64,000 nt of DNA from Eubacteriales bacterium (lineage in GTDB: Bacteria; Bacillota; Clostridia; Lachnospirales; Lachnospiraceae), in NCBI GenBank assembly GCA_030525875.1, contig JAUNDV010000001.1, positions 62,001 to 126,000 on the forward strand, written 5' to 3'. The position numbers were made by a program, and so were the translations under genes. Below are positions 1 through 8,575 of the stretch, in pieces (position 1 is the stretch's first letter; each line of letters starts with the position of its first letter). Below the pieces are notes generated by a model. That model was not told where the DNA came from and did no database searches. It worked only from the letters and a program-made list of their open reading frames with translations.

Positions 1-738
1 GGACAGTGGATAGGAGCTTTGATAGGACTTTACTGTAATTTCAGATACAATCACGAGATAAGCTTAAAACCAAGATATTTTAAGCTTGAGGCAGCTATCG
101 TAAAAGATATTTTTGCAGTTGGCTTCCCTTCAATCATAATGCAGTCAATAGGATCATTTCTTACCTTTGGACTTAATAAGATACTGCTTACATTTTCATC
201 TACAGCAGCAGCTGTATTTGGAGTTTATTTCAAGCTGCAGAGCTTTGTATTCATGCCTATTTTCGGACTTAATAACGGACTCGTACCTATAATAGCTTAC
301 AACTACGGAGCAAAAAAGCCTGACAGAATCAAGAAGACCTTTAGGTATGCAGTTATGTATTCTTTAATGATTATGACAGCAGGATTTTTAGTATTCCTGT
401 TTAAGCCGGAGCTTCTGCTCATGATATTTGATGCATCAGAGGAAATGATCAGGATAGGTAGCGTTGCTCTTCCTGTAATAAGTATGAGCTTTGTTTTTGC
501 TGGTTATGCAATAGTGTGTTCATCAATGTTCCAGGCACTTTCACATGGAGTTCTGAGTCTTGGTATATCAGTTATAAGACAGCTGGTTATACTTCTTCCA
601 GCAGCTTACATTTTCTCTAAGCTTGGAGGACTCAATGCACTTTGGTGGGCCTTCCCATTTGCAGAGGCAGTTTCCTTTGTGATAAGCTTTATACAGGTAA
701 AACGTATTATCAGACATCAGGTTGATAGCCTTAGATAA
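1..738 (+). CDS. MATE family efflux transporter, C-terminal part
   Basis: The reading frame is open from the first base, so the N-terminal part lies outside the window; 245 residues are visible. They form about six hydrophobic segments with the loop pattern of the second half of a MATE/NorM/DinF antiporter, including the 'FGLNNGLVPIIAYNYGA' stretch, which resembles the family's second-lobe entry motif. MATE proteins export cationic or xenobiotic compounds in exchange for Na+ or H+. The substrate cannot be read from sequence. The next gene follows after 89 bp with its own promoter-like element, so this is probably the last gene of its unit. Confidence 0.85.
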   Translation, partial: GQWIGALIGLYCNFRYNHEISLKPRYFKLEAAIVKDIFAVGFPSIIMQSIGSFLTFGLNKILLTFSSTAAAVFGVYFKLQSFVFMPIFGLNNGLVPIIAYNYGAKKPDRIKKTFRYAVMYSLMIMTAGFLVFLFKPELLLMIFDASEEMIRIGSVALPVISMSFVFAGYAIVCSSMFQALSHGVLSLGISVIRQLVILLPAAYIFSKLGGLNALWWAFPFAEAVSFVISFIQVKRIIRHQVDSLR

Positions 739-739
739 G

Positions 740-768
740 TTCCAATAAAGATAGCTTTGTGATATAAT
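740..768 (+). promoter_or_regulatory. Putative sigma-A promoter of the carboxypeptidase gene
   Basis: A perfect TATAAT at 763-768 is preceded at 17 bp by TTCCAA (740-745), a weak -35 element. It lies in the 89-bp gap before the D,D-carboxypeptidase. A second TATAAT at 782-787 is an alternative. Confidence 0.4.
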
Positions 769-827
769 ATTAGTCGTGCTTTATAATATCAAAAACTAGA
801 AAGAGTGAATATAAGAAAAGTTTATCG

Positions 828-2453
828 ATGAAAAGTATGAAAAATATGATAATAAAACTTGCAAGTCTGGTTCTTGCACTGACTTTGATAGTCCCGTCTT
901 TTGCCGGGACTGTTTTTGCTGTTGAATGGCCTGATGAATGCTATGTAGCTTCAGAAGGAGCCTGCGTGATGGATGCAAATTCAGGCGTAGTTCTATATGG
1001 CAAGCAGGAAAATGAGAGCTTTTACCCAGCTTCAATAACAAAGGTAATGACAGCGCTTATAACCCTGGAAAACTGTAAAGATCTTAATGAAATGGTTACA
1101 TTTTCACAGTCAGCAGTTTCTTTTGAAGAGGAAAATTCAACAATTATTGGAGCTTCAGAGGGTGACAGGCTTAGTGTAAAGGACTGTCTGTACAGCCTTC
1201 TGTTCCAGTCTGCAAATGAGGTTGCAAATGCATTGTCAGAGCATGTGGGTGCAAAGCATCCGGAACTTAAATCTGGAAATGAAACAGACAGAGAAGTATT
1301 CGTCAAAATGATGAATATGAAGGCGGAAGAGCTAGGCTGCAAGGGGACACATTTTAATAATCCATCAGGTCTTACAGACAGCAACCACTATACAACGCCT
1401 TATGATATGTGTCTGATACTCGCTGAGGCAATAAAAAATGAAGCTTTTATAGATATTGAAGCGCATACTTACTGGACTCACGCACCTATTAAGAGATATC
1501 CGGATCCGGAAGACCCATGGAATACAGTTTATCCGAAGCATATGATGTTAAAGAGAAATTCTCACCAGTATTACAAGGGAGCTTTTGCTGGTAAAACTGG
1601 TTATACCATGAATGCCGGAAATACACTTGTAACAGCAGCTGAGAGAGATGGGATGGTACTCGTTGCTACAGTTATGAATGCACACAATAACCATTACAAT
1701 GACACAAGAAGACTGTTTGATTTTGGTTTTGATAATTTCAAATCTATACCTGTAAATGATTTTGACAACATGCATGTTATGCTCGAAAAGGATATGAGCA
1801 TAGCTGGAATACCACTTATAGATACAAAGACAATGAGCATAGACAACAGCTACATAACACTTCCAGAGGAAGCTGATGTCTCAGATGTCAGCAAGAAATT
1901 AGAACTACCTGAAAATGGAACAGGCAAAGAGCTTGGCAGGGTTGTGTATAGTTATAACGACAGGGTCGTGGGAAATGCTGATATTAAGATAAAAGAACTT
2001 GGCGATATAAGCGATATGGATAAGGCAGAAGAGGATCCTCTTTTATATAATTACATAGGCAAGGATGAGATGGAAAGTAATGCTATAGAGGAAAATGCTC
2101 CTGTAGAGAATCCGTCCAGCCAGCAGGAAACTTTAGAAAATCAGGCTCAGGGAGAATCAGAAGTTAAAAATGATACAGTGACCAATGAATCTGAAGTAGC
2201 AGAAAAAAAAGACGAAAAGGAAAATATATTTGGAATTCCAAAATTTGCAATGACAATACTTAAGGTCTTTGTTGTGCTGATAGTTATAGCAGCCATTTTG
2301 CTTTTATTTATGTTGCATCAGGAGAAAAAGGAAGCCATTGCGAGAGCCAGAAGAAGACAGCAGAGACTTAAGCATACCAAGGATCTGACAGGTCAGCAAA
2401 ATATCAAGATGGATCTGATGGTTCAGCAAAGATTAAGGAAAAGAAAAAAATAA
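828..2453 (+). CDS. D-alanyl-D-alanine carboxypeptidase (peptidase S11, DacF/PBP5 type)
   Basis: A serine D,D-carboxypeptidase that trims the terminal D-Ala from peptidoglycan stem peptides outside the membrane. All three penicillin-binding motifs are visible: SITK at residues 69-72 (nucleophile S69, base K72), SAN at 128-130 and KTG at 256-258. Residues 1-31 are a signal peptide ending near VFA. After the catalytic and PBP5 C-terminal domains comes an acidic linker of about 60 residues, then a transmembrane helix around 476-497 and a short basic cytoplasmic tail. A full membrane span with a 40-residue Arg/Lys-rich tail, instead of the usual amphipathic anchor, is typical of clostridial DacF-like proteins. 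The start has a poor ribosome binding site; ATG codons 4 and 7 are alternatives. Confidence 0.93.
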   Translation: MKSMKNMIIKLASLVLALTLIVPSFAGTVFAVEWPDECYVASEGACVMDANSGVVLYGKQENESFYPASITKVMTALITLENCKDLNEMVTFSQSAVSFEEENSTIIGASEGDRLSVKDCLYSLLFQSANEVANALSEHVGAKHPELKSGNETDREVFVKMMNMKAEELGCKGTHFNNPSGLTDSNHYTTPYDMCLILAEAIKNEAFIDIEAHTYWTHAPIKRYPDPEDPWNTVYPKHMMLKRNSHQYYKGAFAGKTGYTMNAGNTLVTAAERDGMVLVATVMNAHNNHYNDTRRLFDFGFDNFKSIPVNDFDNMHVMLEKDMSIAGIPLIDTKTMSIDNSYITLPEEADVSDVSKKLELPENGTGKELGRVVYSYNDRVVGNADIKIKELGDISDMDKAEEDPLLYNYIGKDEMESNAIEENAPVENPSSQQETLENQAQGESEVKNDTVTNESEVAEKKDEKENIFGIPKFAMTILKVFVVLIVIAAILLLFMLHQEKKEAIARARRRQQRLKHTKDLTGQQNIKMDLMVQQRLRKRKK

Positions 2454-2510
2454 TTTTATATATAGAACATATTTATATGGTAAAATCCATTTATTATGGA
2501 GAAAATTAGA

Positions 2511-4097
2511 ATGCGAAAATACTCAAAATTTTATAAGCTTGTATGTCTTAATTCACTTATGATAATGGGACTTGCAGCTTGTTCAGGAAAAACAGAAACT
2601 ATAGCGAGCTCATCAGATGAAGAAGAACCGCTTATAGTTATAGAAACAGAAGCTGTGGCTGAAGCAGACGAGATGCCTAAATTAGGCATTGATGGAGCGG
2701 TTCTTCCTACCTTGGAGGATGTGACAACAGCAGAGGATAATTCTGTGCTTGCACCTGCCTACCTTAGGAAGGGAGATCAGCATGCAGTTGTAAAGATGCT
2801 TCAGGAAAGACTTATGGCTCTTGGCTTTATGGACAACGATGAGCCTACGACCTACTATGGAGATGCTACAGCTGAGGCGGTAAGACATTTTCAGAGACAG
2901 AATGATATGACTCAGGACGGAGTCTGTGGTATAGACACCTGGGACAAGCTGTTCTCACCATCTGCATCTTATTACAAGGTTTCAAAGGGAGATGACGGAG
3001 AGGATATTGCAAGAATCCAGCAGAGACTTTATGAATTGGGATATTTAACAGATAATTCTACAACAGGTCATTTTGGAGATTCGACTGAGACGGCAGTTAA
3101 GAGAATGCAGGAGGTCAATGGAATAGGCGTTGACGGAGCTGTTGGCTATGAAACCATAAACCTTTTATATTCAGATGAGGTAAAGGCAAATCTTATAGCC
3201 TTTGGTGAAAAGTCAGAGCTTGTATTAAGTGCGCAGAAGAGACTTAAAGAGCTTGGATATCTAAGAGGAGAGCCTGATGGTAATTTTGGAAGAGAAACGC
3301 AAAATGCCATAAAGGAATTCCAGTCAAGAAATGACCAGATAGTTGATGGTTACCTTGGACCTAGTACAAGAGCAGTGCTCAATTCACCAGATGCGAAGCC
3401 TTTTGGACTTCGTGTGGGAGACAGCTCAGAGAGCGTAAGAATTGCACAGCAGAGACTTAGCCATTATGGATACCTTTCATCAGCAAATGTTACAGGATAT
3501 TATGGTTCAGTTACTGAGGCGGCAGTTAAGCTTTTCCAGAAATATAACAATCTTGCCCAGGACGGAACTGTAGGAATACAGACTATGGCAAAGCTGGAAT
3601 CTTCAAATGCAAAGAAGAAGCCTGCAAATGTTGCAAGACCTTCAGGTTCATCAGGAGGAGGTTCGCAGTCAGGCGGAGGTTCACAGCAGGGAGGACAGAG
3701 TGGAAATGTAGGAAGCGGAGGAGAAACTGTAAGTGGTTCAGCTGCAAAGCTTGTTTCTGTAGCTTCTTCCAAGCTTGGCTGTCCATATGTATGGGGAGCA
3801 AAGGGTCCAAATGCATTTGACTGTTCAGGCTTCGTATACTGGTGTCTTAATAATGCCGGAGTAAGACAGTCATATCTGACCTCTTCAGGATGGAGAAATC
3901 CTGGAAGATATCAAAGAGTTTCAAACTTCAATGATATCAGAGCCGGAGATATAGTCGTAGTTAATGGACACGTAGGAATTGCTGCAGGAAATGGTACTGT
4001 TATTGATGCATCATCTTCAAACGGAAGAGTTGTACACAGACCTCTGTCCAGCTGGTGGAGAAATAACTTTATTGTAGCCTGGAGAATATTTGGTTAA
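2511..4097 (+). CDS. Lipoprotein peptidoglycan hydrolase: four PG-binding repeats plus NlpC/P60
   Basis: A probable D,L-endopeptidase of the cell wall. I choose the start at 2511 because GGAG (2498-2501) sits 9 nt upstream and the protein then begins with a lipoprotein signal whose lipobox is LAAC; an in-frame ATG at 2496 would lie on the ribosome binding site. After an acidic linker there are four PG_binding_1 repeats of about 75 residues each ('RLxxLGYL ... A(V/I)xxFQ ... G'), a Gly/Ser/Gln-rich hinge, and a C-terminal NlpC/P60 domain with nucleophile Cys about 438 (DCSGF) and His about 487 (GHVGI). It lies between a carboxypeptidase and a two-component system, so a common role in wall remodelling is likely. 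Confidence 0.9.
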   Translation: MRKYSKFYKLVCLNSLMIMGLAACSGKTETIASSSDEEEPLIVIETEAVAEADEMPKLGIDGAVLPTLEDVTTAEDNSVLAPAYLRKGDQHAVVKMLQERLMALGFMDNDEPTTYYGDATAEAVRHFQRQNDMTQDGVCGIDTWDKLFSPSASYYKVSKGDDGEDIARIQQRLYELGYLTDNSTTGHFGDSTETAVKRMQEVNGIGVDGAVGYETINLLYSDEVKANLIAFGEKSELVLSAQKRLKELGYLRGEPDGNFGRETQNAIKEFQSRNDQIVDGYLGPSTRAVLNSPDAKPFGLRVGDSSESVRIAQQRLSHYGYLSSANVTGYYGSVTEAAVKLFQKYNNLAQDGTVGIQTMAKLESSNAKKKPANVARPSGSSGGGSQSGGGSQQGGQSGNVGSGGETVSGSAAKLVSVASSKLGCPYVWGAKGPNAFDCSGFVYWCLNNAGVRQSYLTSSGWRNPGRYQRVSNFNDIRAGDIVVVNGHVGIAAGNGTVIDASSSNGRVVHRPLSSWWRNNFIVAWRIFG

Positions 4098-4118
4098 TTA
4101 TCAGGAAAGAGGGATAAA

Positions 4119-4817
4119 ATGCAGAAAATCTTAGTATGCGATGATGAAAAGGAAATAGTTGAGGCTATATCTATATATCTTGAGGGAGAGGGTTACAAAA
4201 TCATCAAAGCCTATGACGGGCTTGAAGCTCTTAAGATACTTGAGGATGAGCAGGTTGATCTTATAATCATGGATGTAATGATGCCAGGACTTGATGGAAT
4301 ACATACAACATTAAAGATAAGAGAGACCTCATCTATTCCTATAATAATCCTTTCAGCAAAATCTGAGGACACAGACAAGATACTTGGATTAAACATAGGT
4401 GCAGATGATTACATTTCAAAGCCATTCAATCCGCTGGAGCTTGTGGCCAGAGTAAAGTCACAGTTAAGAAGATATATCCAGCTTGGCAATATGAATGGAA
4501 GCCAGTCACAGGCAGTTTTTAAGTGCGGTGGTCTTACTATCAACGATGACAACAAGGAAGTTTATGTAGATGGTGAACTTATCAAACTTACACCTATAGA
4601 ATACAATATTCTTTTACTGCTGGTTAAGAATGCCGGAAAGGTATTTTCAATTGATGAGATATATGAGCAGATATGGAATGAGGAAGCTATAGGCGCCGAC
4701 AATACTGTTGCTGTTCATATCAGACATATTAGAGAAAAGATAGAAATCAATCCTAGAGAACCAAGATATCTGAAGGTAGTCTGGGGAGTAGGATATAAGA
4801 TCGAGAAACAGAATTAA
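4119..4817 (+). CDS. OmpR/PhoB-family response regulator
   Basis: A DNA-binding response regulator of 232 residues. The receiver domain (1-115) has the acidic pair at 8-9, phospho-acceptor D52 (IIMDVMMPG) and switch Lys K101 (SKPF). A winged-helix Trans_reg_C domain covers about 130-230. The sequence resembles the VanR-like subgroup. The kinase gene starts 2 nt after its stop, so the two form one transcriptional unit. An AAGAGGGA ribosome binding site precedes the ATG. With wall enzymes directly upstream, envelope stress is a plausible input, but that is inference. Confidence 0.92.
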   Translation: MQKILVCDDEKEIVEAISIYLEGEGYKIIKAYDGLEALKILEDEQVDLIIMDVMMPGLDGIHTTLKIRETSSIPIIILSAKSEDTDKILGLNIGADDYISKPFNPLELVARVKSQLRRYIQLGNMNGSQSQAVFKCGGLTINDDNKEVYVDGELIKLTPIEYNILLLLVKNAGKVFSIDEIYEQIWNEEAIGADNTVAVHIRHIREKIEINPREPRYLKVVWGVGYKIEKQN

Positions 4818-4819
4818 TC

Positions 4820-7135
4820 ATGAAAAAAAGTTTATTAATAATTATACACATATTGTCAGTCCTGCTGTTTTCAGCAGGACTTAGTGTGTTATATACAGGT
4901 TCAAGCATTGGAAATGGAATAGCGTGGATATCTGAGGAAAGCTTTGAAGAGACACCTCAGTTTTCACAATTTGTAGATGAGGATATAAGCAATATAAAGA
5001 AATATGCCGTCCTCAAAGATGCCTTTGAGGACAATGGGGATCTTGCGTATGAAAGAGTTATAGTAAGAGCAGATACAAGCAATGGCATAACTTCATATAC
5101 TCTGAAAAATCTCATAAAAACAGCACAGAATTTTGGCTGTGTACTGGATGAGGATACGCATAAGATAAGCATAGTTCCAAATACAGCGGTTTCATCCTCC
5201 TCGAACTATGAGCTTAAGATAGTAGAAAAGAGATATGATCCTTATTATTACGAAAATCTGCCAGCAGGCCCTGGTCAGGGAATAATGAGCCTTAAGGAGC
5301 TTAGCTTTGAGGTAATGAGCAATCTTGCAGATTACTATGAGCTTAAAGGTAAGTATGAAAGTGAAAATACAAATATGTATTTTACTACCCATTATATGAG
5401 AGATGATGGTGGCTATGCAGATCTTTCTAATACAGAAAAGAGCTATGATGAATTTAGGAAGTTCGGAAAGTACCTTATAGTTGAGGGCAGTGAAAGAAAT
5501 ATAGATACAAATATCAATCCAGCTCCAAAGAATGCGTTTAGCAGCCTTAGTGCCAGAGATTTGTTTTCAGAGGATGAGTATATTTTTGCTCTTGGCATAG
5601 ATACGCATTTTCCTTATAACGACAGATATAGGAAACAGGCAGAAGAATTTGAAGGAAATGTAGGACTTGCATATTTTGGAATATTTATGCTTATAGCAGG
5701 TGGGATAGCCGCAATAATTACTCTGGTATTATTCCTTGCATACGATCCTAAGAAAGAGGAATATGGCAAAACAATCGAGCTTCCGTTTACCAAGATTAGT
5801 TATGAGCTATTTGTAATATTTATTCTTGTAGCTGCAAGCTTAGTCTATATGCTTTGCAAGAACACGGTGTTTAGTGCAGTGAAGATTCTTTCACCAGGTA
5901 AATACTGGGTATACTGGGATCAGCTTATGAAAATGCTCATATACTATTTTTCTGCGGTATATATATTGTTTATAACCATAAGAAGATATGCAAAGGGCTT
6001 TACAGCAGATTCTACTCTTATAGGAAAGATAATAGCTTTAATAGAAGAGTTTTTCGAAAATTCATCATTAACAGCTTCATTATGTATAAAATTCATCGTT
6101 TTTGTAGCCTTCAACTCAGGCTGTGCAGCAGCTATGGTATGGCTTTATGAGCATAGGGTAGAAAATGCGCTGAATCTTATGATATTCGCTGCAATTTTTG
6201 GTGTTTTGGTAATTTCTGACAGTCTGATCTTTGTAAGACAGTTTAGGAGAACAAAACAGAGAGATTTGCTGAAGGCGGCTATAAGCAGAATCTCTACCGG
6301 CGATATAGAATATGAAGTAAATGAGACTGAGTTTTCAGGACATGAACTTGAAATAGCTAAAAGTATCAATCATATATCTGTAGGAATGAGAGCCGCTCTT
6401 AATGAGCAGGTTAAGTCAGAGCGCCTTAAGGCAGACCTGATTACAAATGTGTCACATGATATAAAGACTCCGCTGACATCGATTATTAACTATGTTGACC
6501 TTATAAAGAGAGAAGATATAGATAATGAAAAGGTTAGAAATTATATAGATATACTGGATAGAAAATCTTCAAGGCTTAAAAATCTTACAGAGGATCTTCT
6601 TGAGGCCTCAAAGGCAAGCTCTGGAAATGTTAAGCTGGATATGCAGAAAATAGACCTCGTGGAGCTGGCAATGCAGTCTGGTGCTGAGTTTGAGGATAAA
6701 TTTGCTATAAGAAATCTGGAGCTGTGTATAAATACTCCGGATTATCCTGTATACATATATGCTGATGGAAGACATTTGTGGAGAGTGCTTGAGAATCTCT
6801 ATAATAATGCGGCAAAGTACTCTATGGAAAATACAAGAGTTTACGCAGATGTATATACAAATGATGAGGGACAGAATATATTTACAATTAAGAATATTTC
6901 TCAAAATAAGTTAAATATAAGTCCTGAGGAACTGACTGAAAGATTTGTAAGAGGAGATGTCTCAAGAAGTACGGAAGGATCCGGACTTGGACTGTCCATA
7001 GCAAAAAGCCTTACAAAGCTTATGGGAGGAATGCTTGATATAGAAATAGACGGAGATCTCTATAAGGCAAATATTATATTTTCAAAATACGAAAATGGGT
7101 TAAACATAGAAAGAAAGAAGGAACATAGTATATGA
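4820..7135 (+). CDS. Membrane sensor histidine kinase, multi-TM
   Basis: Partner kinase of the preceding regulator, 771 residues. The N-terminus has a TM helix (4-24), then about 250 extracytoplasmic residues without a domain I recognise. Several further TM helices follow between about 285 and 475, then a HAMP-like linker and HisKA with phospho-acceptor His about 546 in 'VSHDIKTPLTSI'. The C-terminal HATPase has an N-box (NLYNNAAKYS) and G-box (GSGLGLSIAK). It is longer and has more membrane spans than a typical OmpR-paired kinase, so signal sensing probably involves both the outer domain and the membrane bundle. Its stop overlaps the trmB start (ATGA). Confidence 0.9.
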   Translation: MKKSLLIIIHILSVLLFSAGLSVLYTGSSIGNGIAWISEESFEETPQFSQFVDEDISNIKKYAVLKDAFEDNGDLAYERVIVRADTSNGITSYTLKNLIKTAQNFGCVLDEDTHKISIVPNTAVSSSSNYELKIVEKRYDPYYYENLPAGPGQGIMSLKELSFEVMSNLADYYELKGKYESENTNMYFTTHYMRDDGGYADLSNTEKSYDEFRKFGKYLIVEGSERNIDTNINPAPKNAFSSLSARDLFSEDEYIFALGIDTHFPYNDRYRKQAEEFEGNVGLAYFGIFMLIAGGIAAIITLVLFLAYDPKKEEYGKTIELPFTKISYELFVIFILVAASLVYMLCKNTVFSAVKILSPGKYWVYWDQLMKMLIYYFSAVYILFITIRRYAKGFTADSTLIGKIIALIEEFFENSSLTASLCIKFIVFVAFNSGCAAAMVWLYEHRVENALNLMIFAAIFGVLVISDSLIFVRQFRRTKQRDLLKAAISRISTGDIEYEVNETEFSGHELEIAKSINHISVGMRAALNEQVKSERLKADLITNVSHDIKTPLTSIINYVDLIKREDIDNEKVRNYIDILDRKSSRLKNLTEDLLEASKASSGNVKLDMQKIDLVELAMQSGAEFEDKFAIRNLELCINTPDYPVYIYADGRHLWRVLENLYNNAAKYSMENTRVYADVYTNDEGQNIFTIKNISQNKLNISPEELTERFVRGDVSRSTEGSGLGLSIAKSLTKLMGGMLDIEIDGDLYKANIIFSKYENGLNIERKKEHSI

Positions 7136-7806
7136 GAATCAGACATGTAAAGGGTTCAGAGGAGGCAGTAGCTGCAAGTCCTCTTGTAATACAGAAGCCG
7201 GAAGAATTTAAAGGAAAATGGAAGAAAGAAGTATTTAACAATGAAAACGAGATTTTCCTTGAAGTAGGAATGGGGATGGGAACATTTATAAGAACTCATG
7301 CTGAAAACGAACCAGGAATAAATTATATCGGCTTTGAGATAAATACAACTGTATTATTTAAGGCTCTTACAAGATACGAAAAGGAAAGAGTAGAGAAAGA
7401 AAAATCTACAGCACCAGAAGATTGCAATCTTAGATTTATAAGAAGTGATGCCAGACATCTGGAGGAATATTTTGCAAAAGGTGAGGTGGACAAGATATAT
7501 CTTAACTTTTCGGATCCATGGCCAAAGGATAAAAATGCAAATAAGAGACTTACATCTCCTGTATTTTTAAAGCTCTATGACAGCATACTTAAAAAGGATG
7601 GAGTTATTGAGTTTAAGACAGATAACAGAGGACTCTTTGACTATTCTGTAGAAACAATACCTGCTGAGGGCTGGGAAATAACACAGATTACATATGATCT
7701 GCACAATGATGAAAGCATGAATCAGGGAAATATTATGACAGAGTATGAAGCCAAATTTTCAGCTAAAGGAAATCCTATATATAAGCTTATAGCCAGAAGA
7801 AAGTAA
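7132..7806 (+). CDS. trmB: tRNA (guanine-N7-)-methyltransferase TrmB
   Basis: Methylates N7 of G46 in the variable loop of tRNAs using S-adenosylmethionine. The 224-residue protein has the family SAM-binding motif 'EVGMGMGTFI' near 43-52 and the signature 'NFSDPWPK' near 126-133, with the expected length. It is translationally coupled to the kinase through a 4-nt ATGA overlap. A hairpin with a short T-run follows 24 bp after the stop. Confidence 0.94.
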   Translation: MRIRHVKGSEEAVAASPLVIQKPEEFKGKWKKEVFNNENEIFLEVGMGMGTFIRTHAENEPGINYIGFEINTTVLFKALTRYEKERVEKEKSTAPEDCNLRFIRSDARHLEEYFAKGEVDKIYLNFSDPWPKDKNANKRLTSPVFLKLYDSILKKDGVIEFKTDNRGLFDYSVETIPAEGWEITQITYDLHNDESMNQGNIMTEYEAKFSAKGNPIYKLIARRK

Positions 7807-7830
7807 GCATATTTATCAGGTATACAGAAA

Positions 7831-7866
7831 GTGCCGCCGGATCCTTAGGGATTATGGTGGCATTTT
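7831..7866 (+). terminator. Probable terminator after trmB
   Basis: The arms GTGCCGCC (7831-7838) and GGTGGCAT (7855-7862) pair with G-U pairs, an inner ATCC/GGAT extends the helix, and four Ts follow. The U-tract is short, so strength is uncertain. Confidence 0.55.
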
Positions 7867-7925
7867 AAAAATTAATCTGACGGTATAAAACGTTGGGTAT
7901 GCAGAGTGCGTGCGGGAGGCGAAAA

Positions 7926-7976
7926 GTGGTAATAGGCTGTTTACTTCTAATTATTCTGTTATTCTGGATTTTGTGA
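7926..7976 (+). CDS. Possible 16-residue hydrophobic micropeptide
   Basis: A GTG codon lies 6 nt after GGGAGG (7914-7919). It opens a 16-codon frame, MVIGCLLLIILLFWIL, ending at TGA 7974-7976. The peptide is almost entirely hydrophobic, like small membrane peptides and some type I toxins. It lies in the gap between trmB and the tRNAs. No promoter is obvious, and such a short frame can arise by chance, so this is only a candidate. Confidence 0.2.
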   Translation: MVIGCLLLIILLFWIL

Positions 7977-8013
7977 ATTTTGAGAAGTGAATTCAAAATA
8001 ATAAAAAAAACAG

Positions 8014-8042
8014 TTGACATTTTAAAAAGGATAGTTTATTAT
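8014..8042 (+). promoter_or_regulatory. Promoter of tRNA-Lys copy 1
   Basis: Consensus TTGACA (8014-8019), 17-bp spacer, TATTAT (8037-8042). It starts 36 bp upstream of the tRNA 5' end. Confidence 0.8.
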
Positions 8043-8077
8043 AAAATACGTTGCTGGTGAACATCAGTAAGAAATAA

Positions 8078-8150
8078 GCGCCTTTAGCTCAGTTGGTAGA
8101 GCAGTAGACTCTTAATCTATTTGTCCAGGGTTCGAGTCCCTGAAGGCGCA
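8078..8150 (+). tRNA. tRNA-Lys (anticodon CUU), copy 1
   Basis: A 73-nt cloverleaf with acceptor GCGCCTT/AAGGCGC, D-arm GCTC/GAGC, anticodon stem GTAGA/TCTAT and loop CTCTTAA (anticodon CTT, reads AAG). The T-arm is CAGGG/CCCTG with TTCGAGT, and the discriminator is A. CCA is not encoded. An identical copy lies 157 bp downstream. Confidence 0.96.
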
Positions 8151-8153
8151 TTT

Positions 8154-8200
8154 AAAGGCTTTGATTTTATGGTTTAGTTCCATGGATTCAGAGCTTTTTT
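8154..8200 (+). terminator. Terminator of tRNA-Lys copy 1
   Basis: A hairpin with top stem ATGG (8169-8172)/CCAT (8180-8183) and a lower stem around GGCTTTGA/TTCAGAGC, followed by six Ts (8195-8200). It corresponds to the terminator of copy 2. Confidence 0.75.
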
Positions 8201-8250
8201 ATTTTCTAAATTTTGAAGATAGTAAAAACAAGAAAAATTGAAAAAACAGC

Positions 8251-8278
8251 TTGCATTTTTTTAAAAATAGTGTATTAT
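8251..8278 (+). promoter_or_regulatory. Promoter of tRNA-Lys copy 2
   Basis: TTGCAT (8251-8256), 16-bp spacer, TATTAT (8273-8278). The position relative to the tRNA matches copy 1, but the -35 is weaker. Confidence 0.65.
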
Positions 8279-8307
8279 ATTTTGTGTTATACAAATTAAA
8301 GAAACAA

Positions 8308-8380
8308 GCGCCTTTAGCTCAGTTGGTAGAGCAGTAGACTCTTAATCTATTTGTCCAGGGTTCGAGTCCCTGAAGGCGCA
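8308..8380 (+). tRNA. tRNA-Lys (anticodon CUU), copy 2
   Basis: Identical over all 73 nt to the copy at 8078-8150, with its own promoter and terminator. CCA is not encoded. The flanks are similar but diverged, so this is a unit duplication under selection on the mature tRNA. Confidence 0.96.
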
Positions 8381-8384
8381 CTTA

Positions 8385-8430
8385 AAAGTTCTGATTTTGT
8401 GGCTTAGATCCACGGGGTTGGAGCTTTTTT
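8385..8430 (+). terminator. Terminator of tRNA-Lys copy 2
   Basis: A hairpin with top stem GTGG (8399-8402)/CCAC (8410-8413), lower pairing AGTTC/GGAGCT, then six Ts (8425-8430). Base changes relative to copy 1 keep the stem paired. Confidence 0.75.
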
Positions 8431-8496
8431 ATTTTTGTATAAAACTACTTAACAAATTATACAAAGTTTATTAAATTTTTATTTTATTGCAATTAG

Positions 8497-8527
8497 ATAC
8501 TTATAATAGTAAAATTGTTATAAGTAT
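8497..8527. promoter_or_regulatory. Perfect 10-bp inverted repeat upstream of the V-ATPase region
   Basis: ATACTTATAA (8497-8506) and TTATAAGTAT (8518-8527) are exact reverse complements separated by 11 nt. A TATAAT at 8502-8507 lies within the left arm, so the repeat would overlap a -10 element. No T-run follows, which fits an operator better than a terminator. It lies 49 bp before the DUF4145-like gene. Confidence 0.4.
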
Positions 8528-8575
8528 TAAAATATATACTGAGTATTCTATGTCCGAAGACAGGAGGGATTGAGA

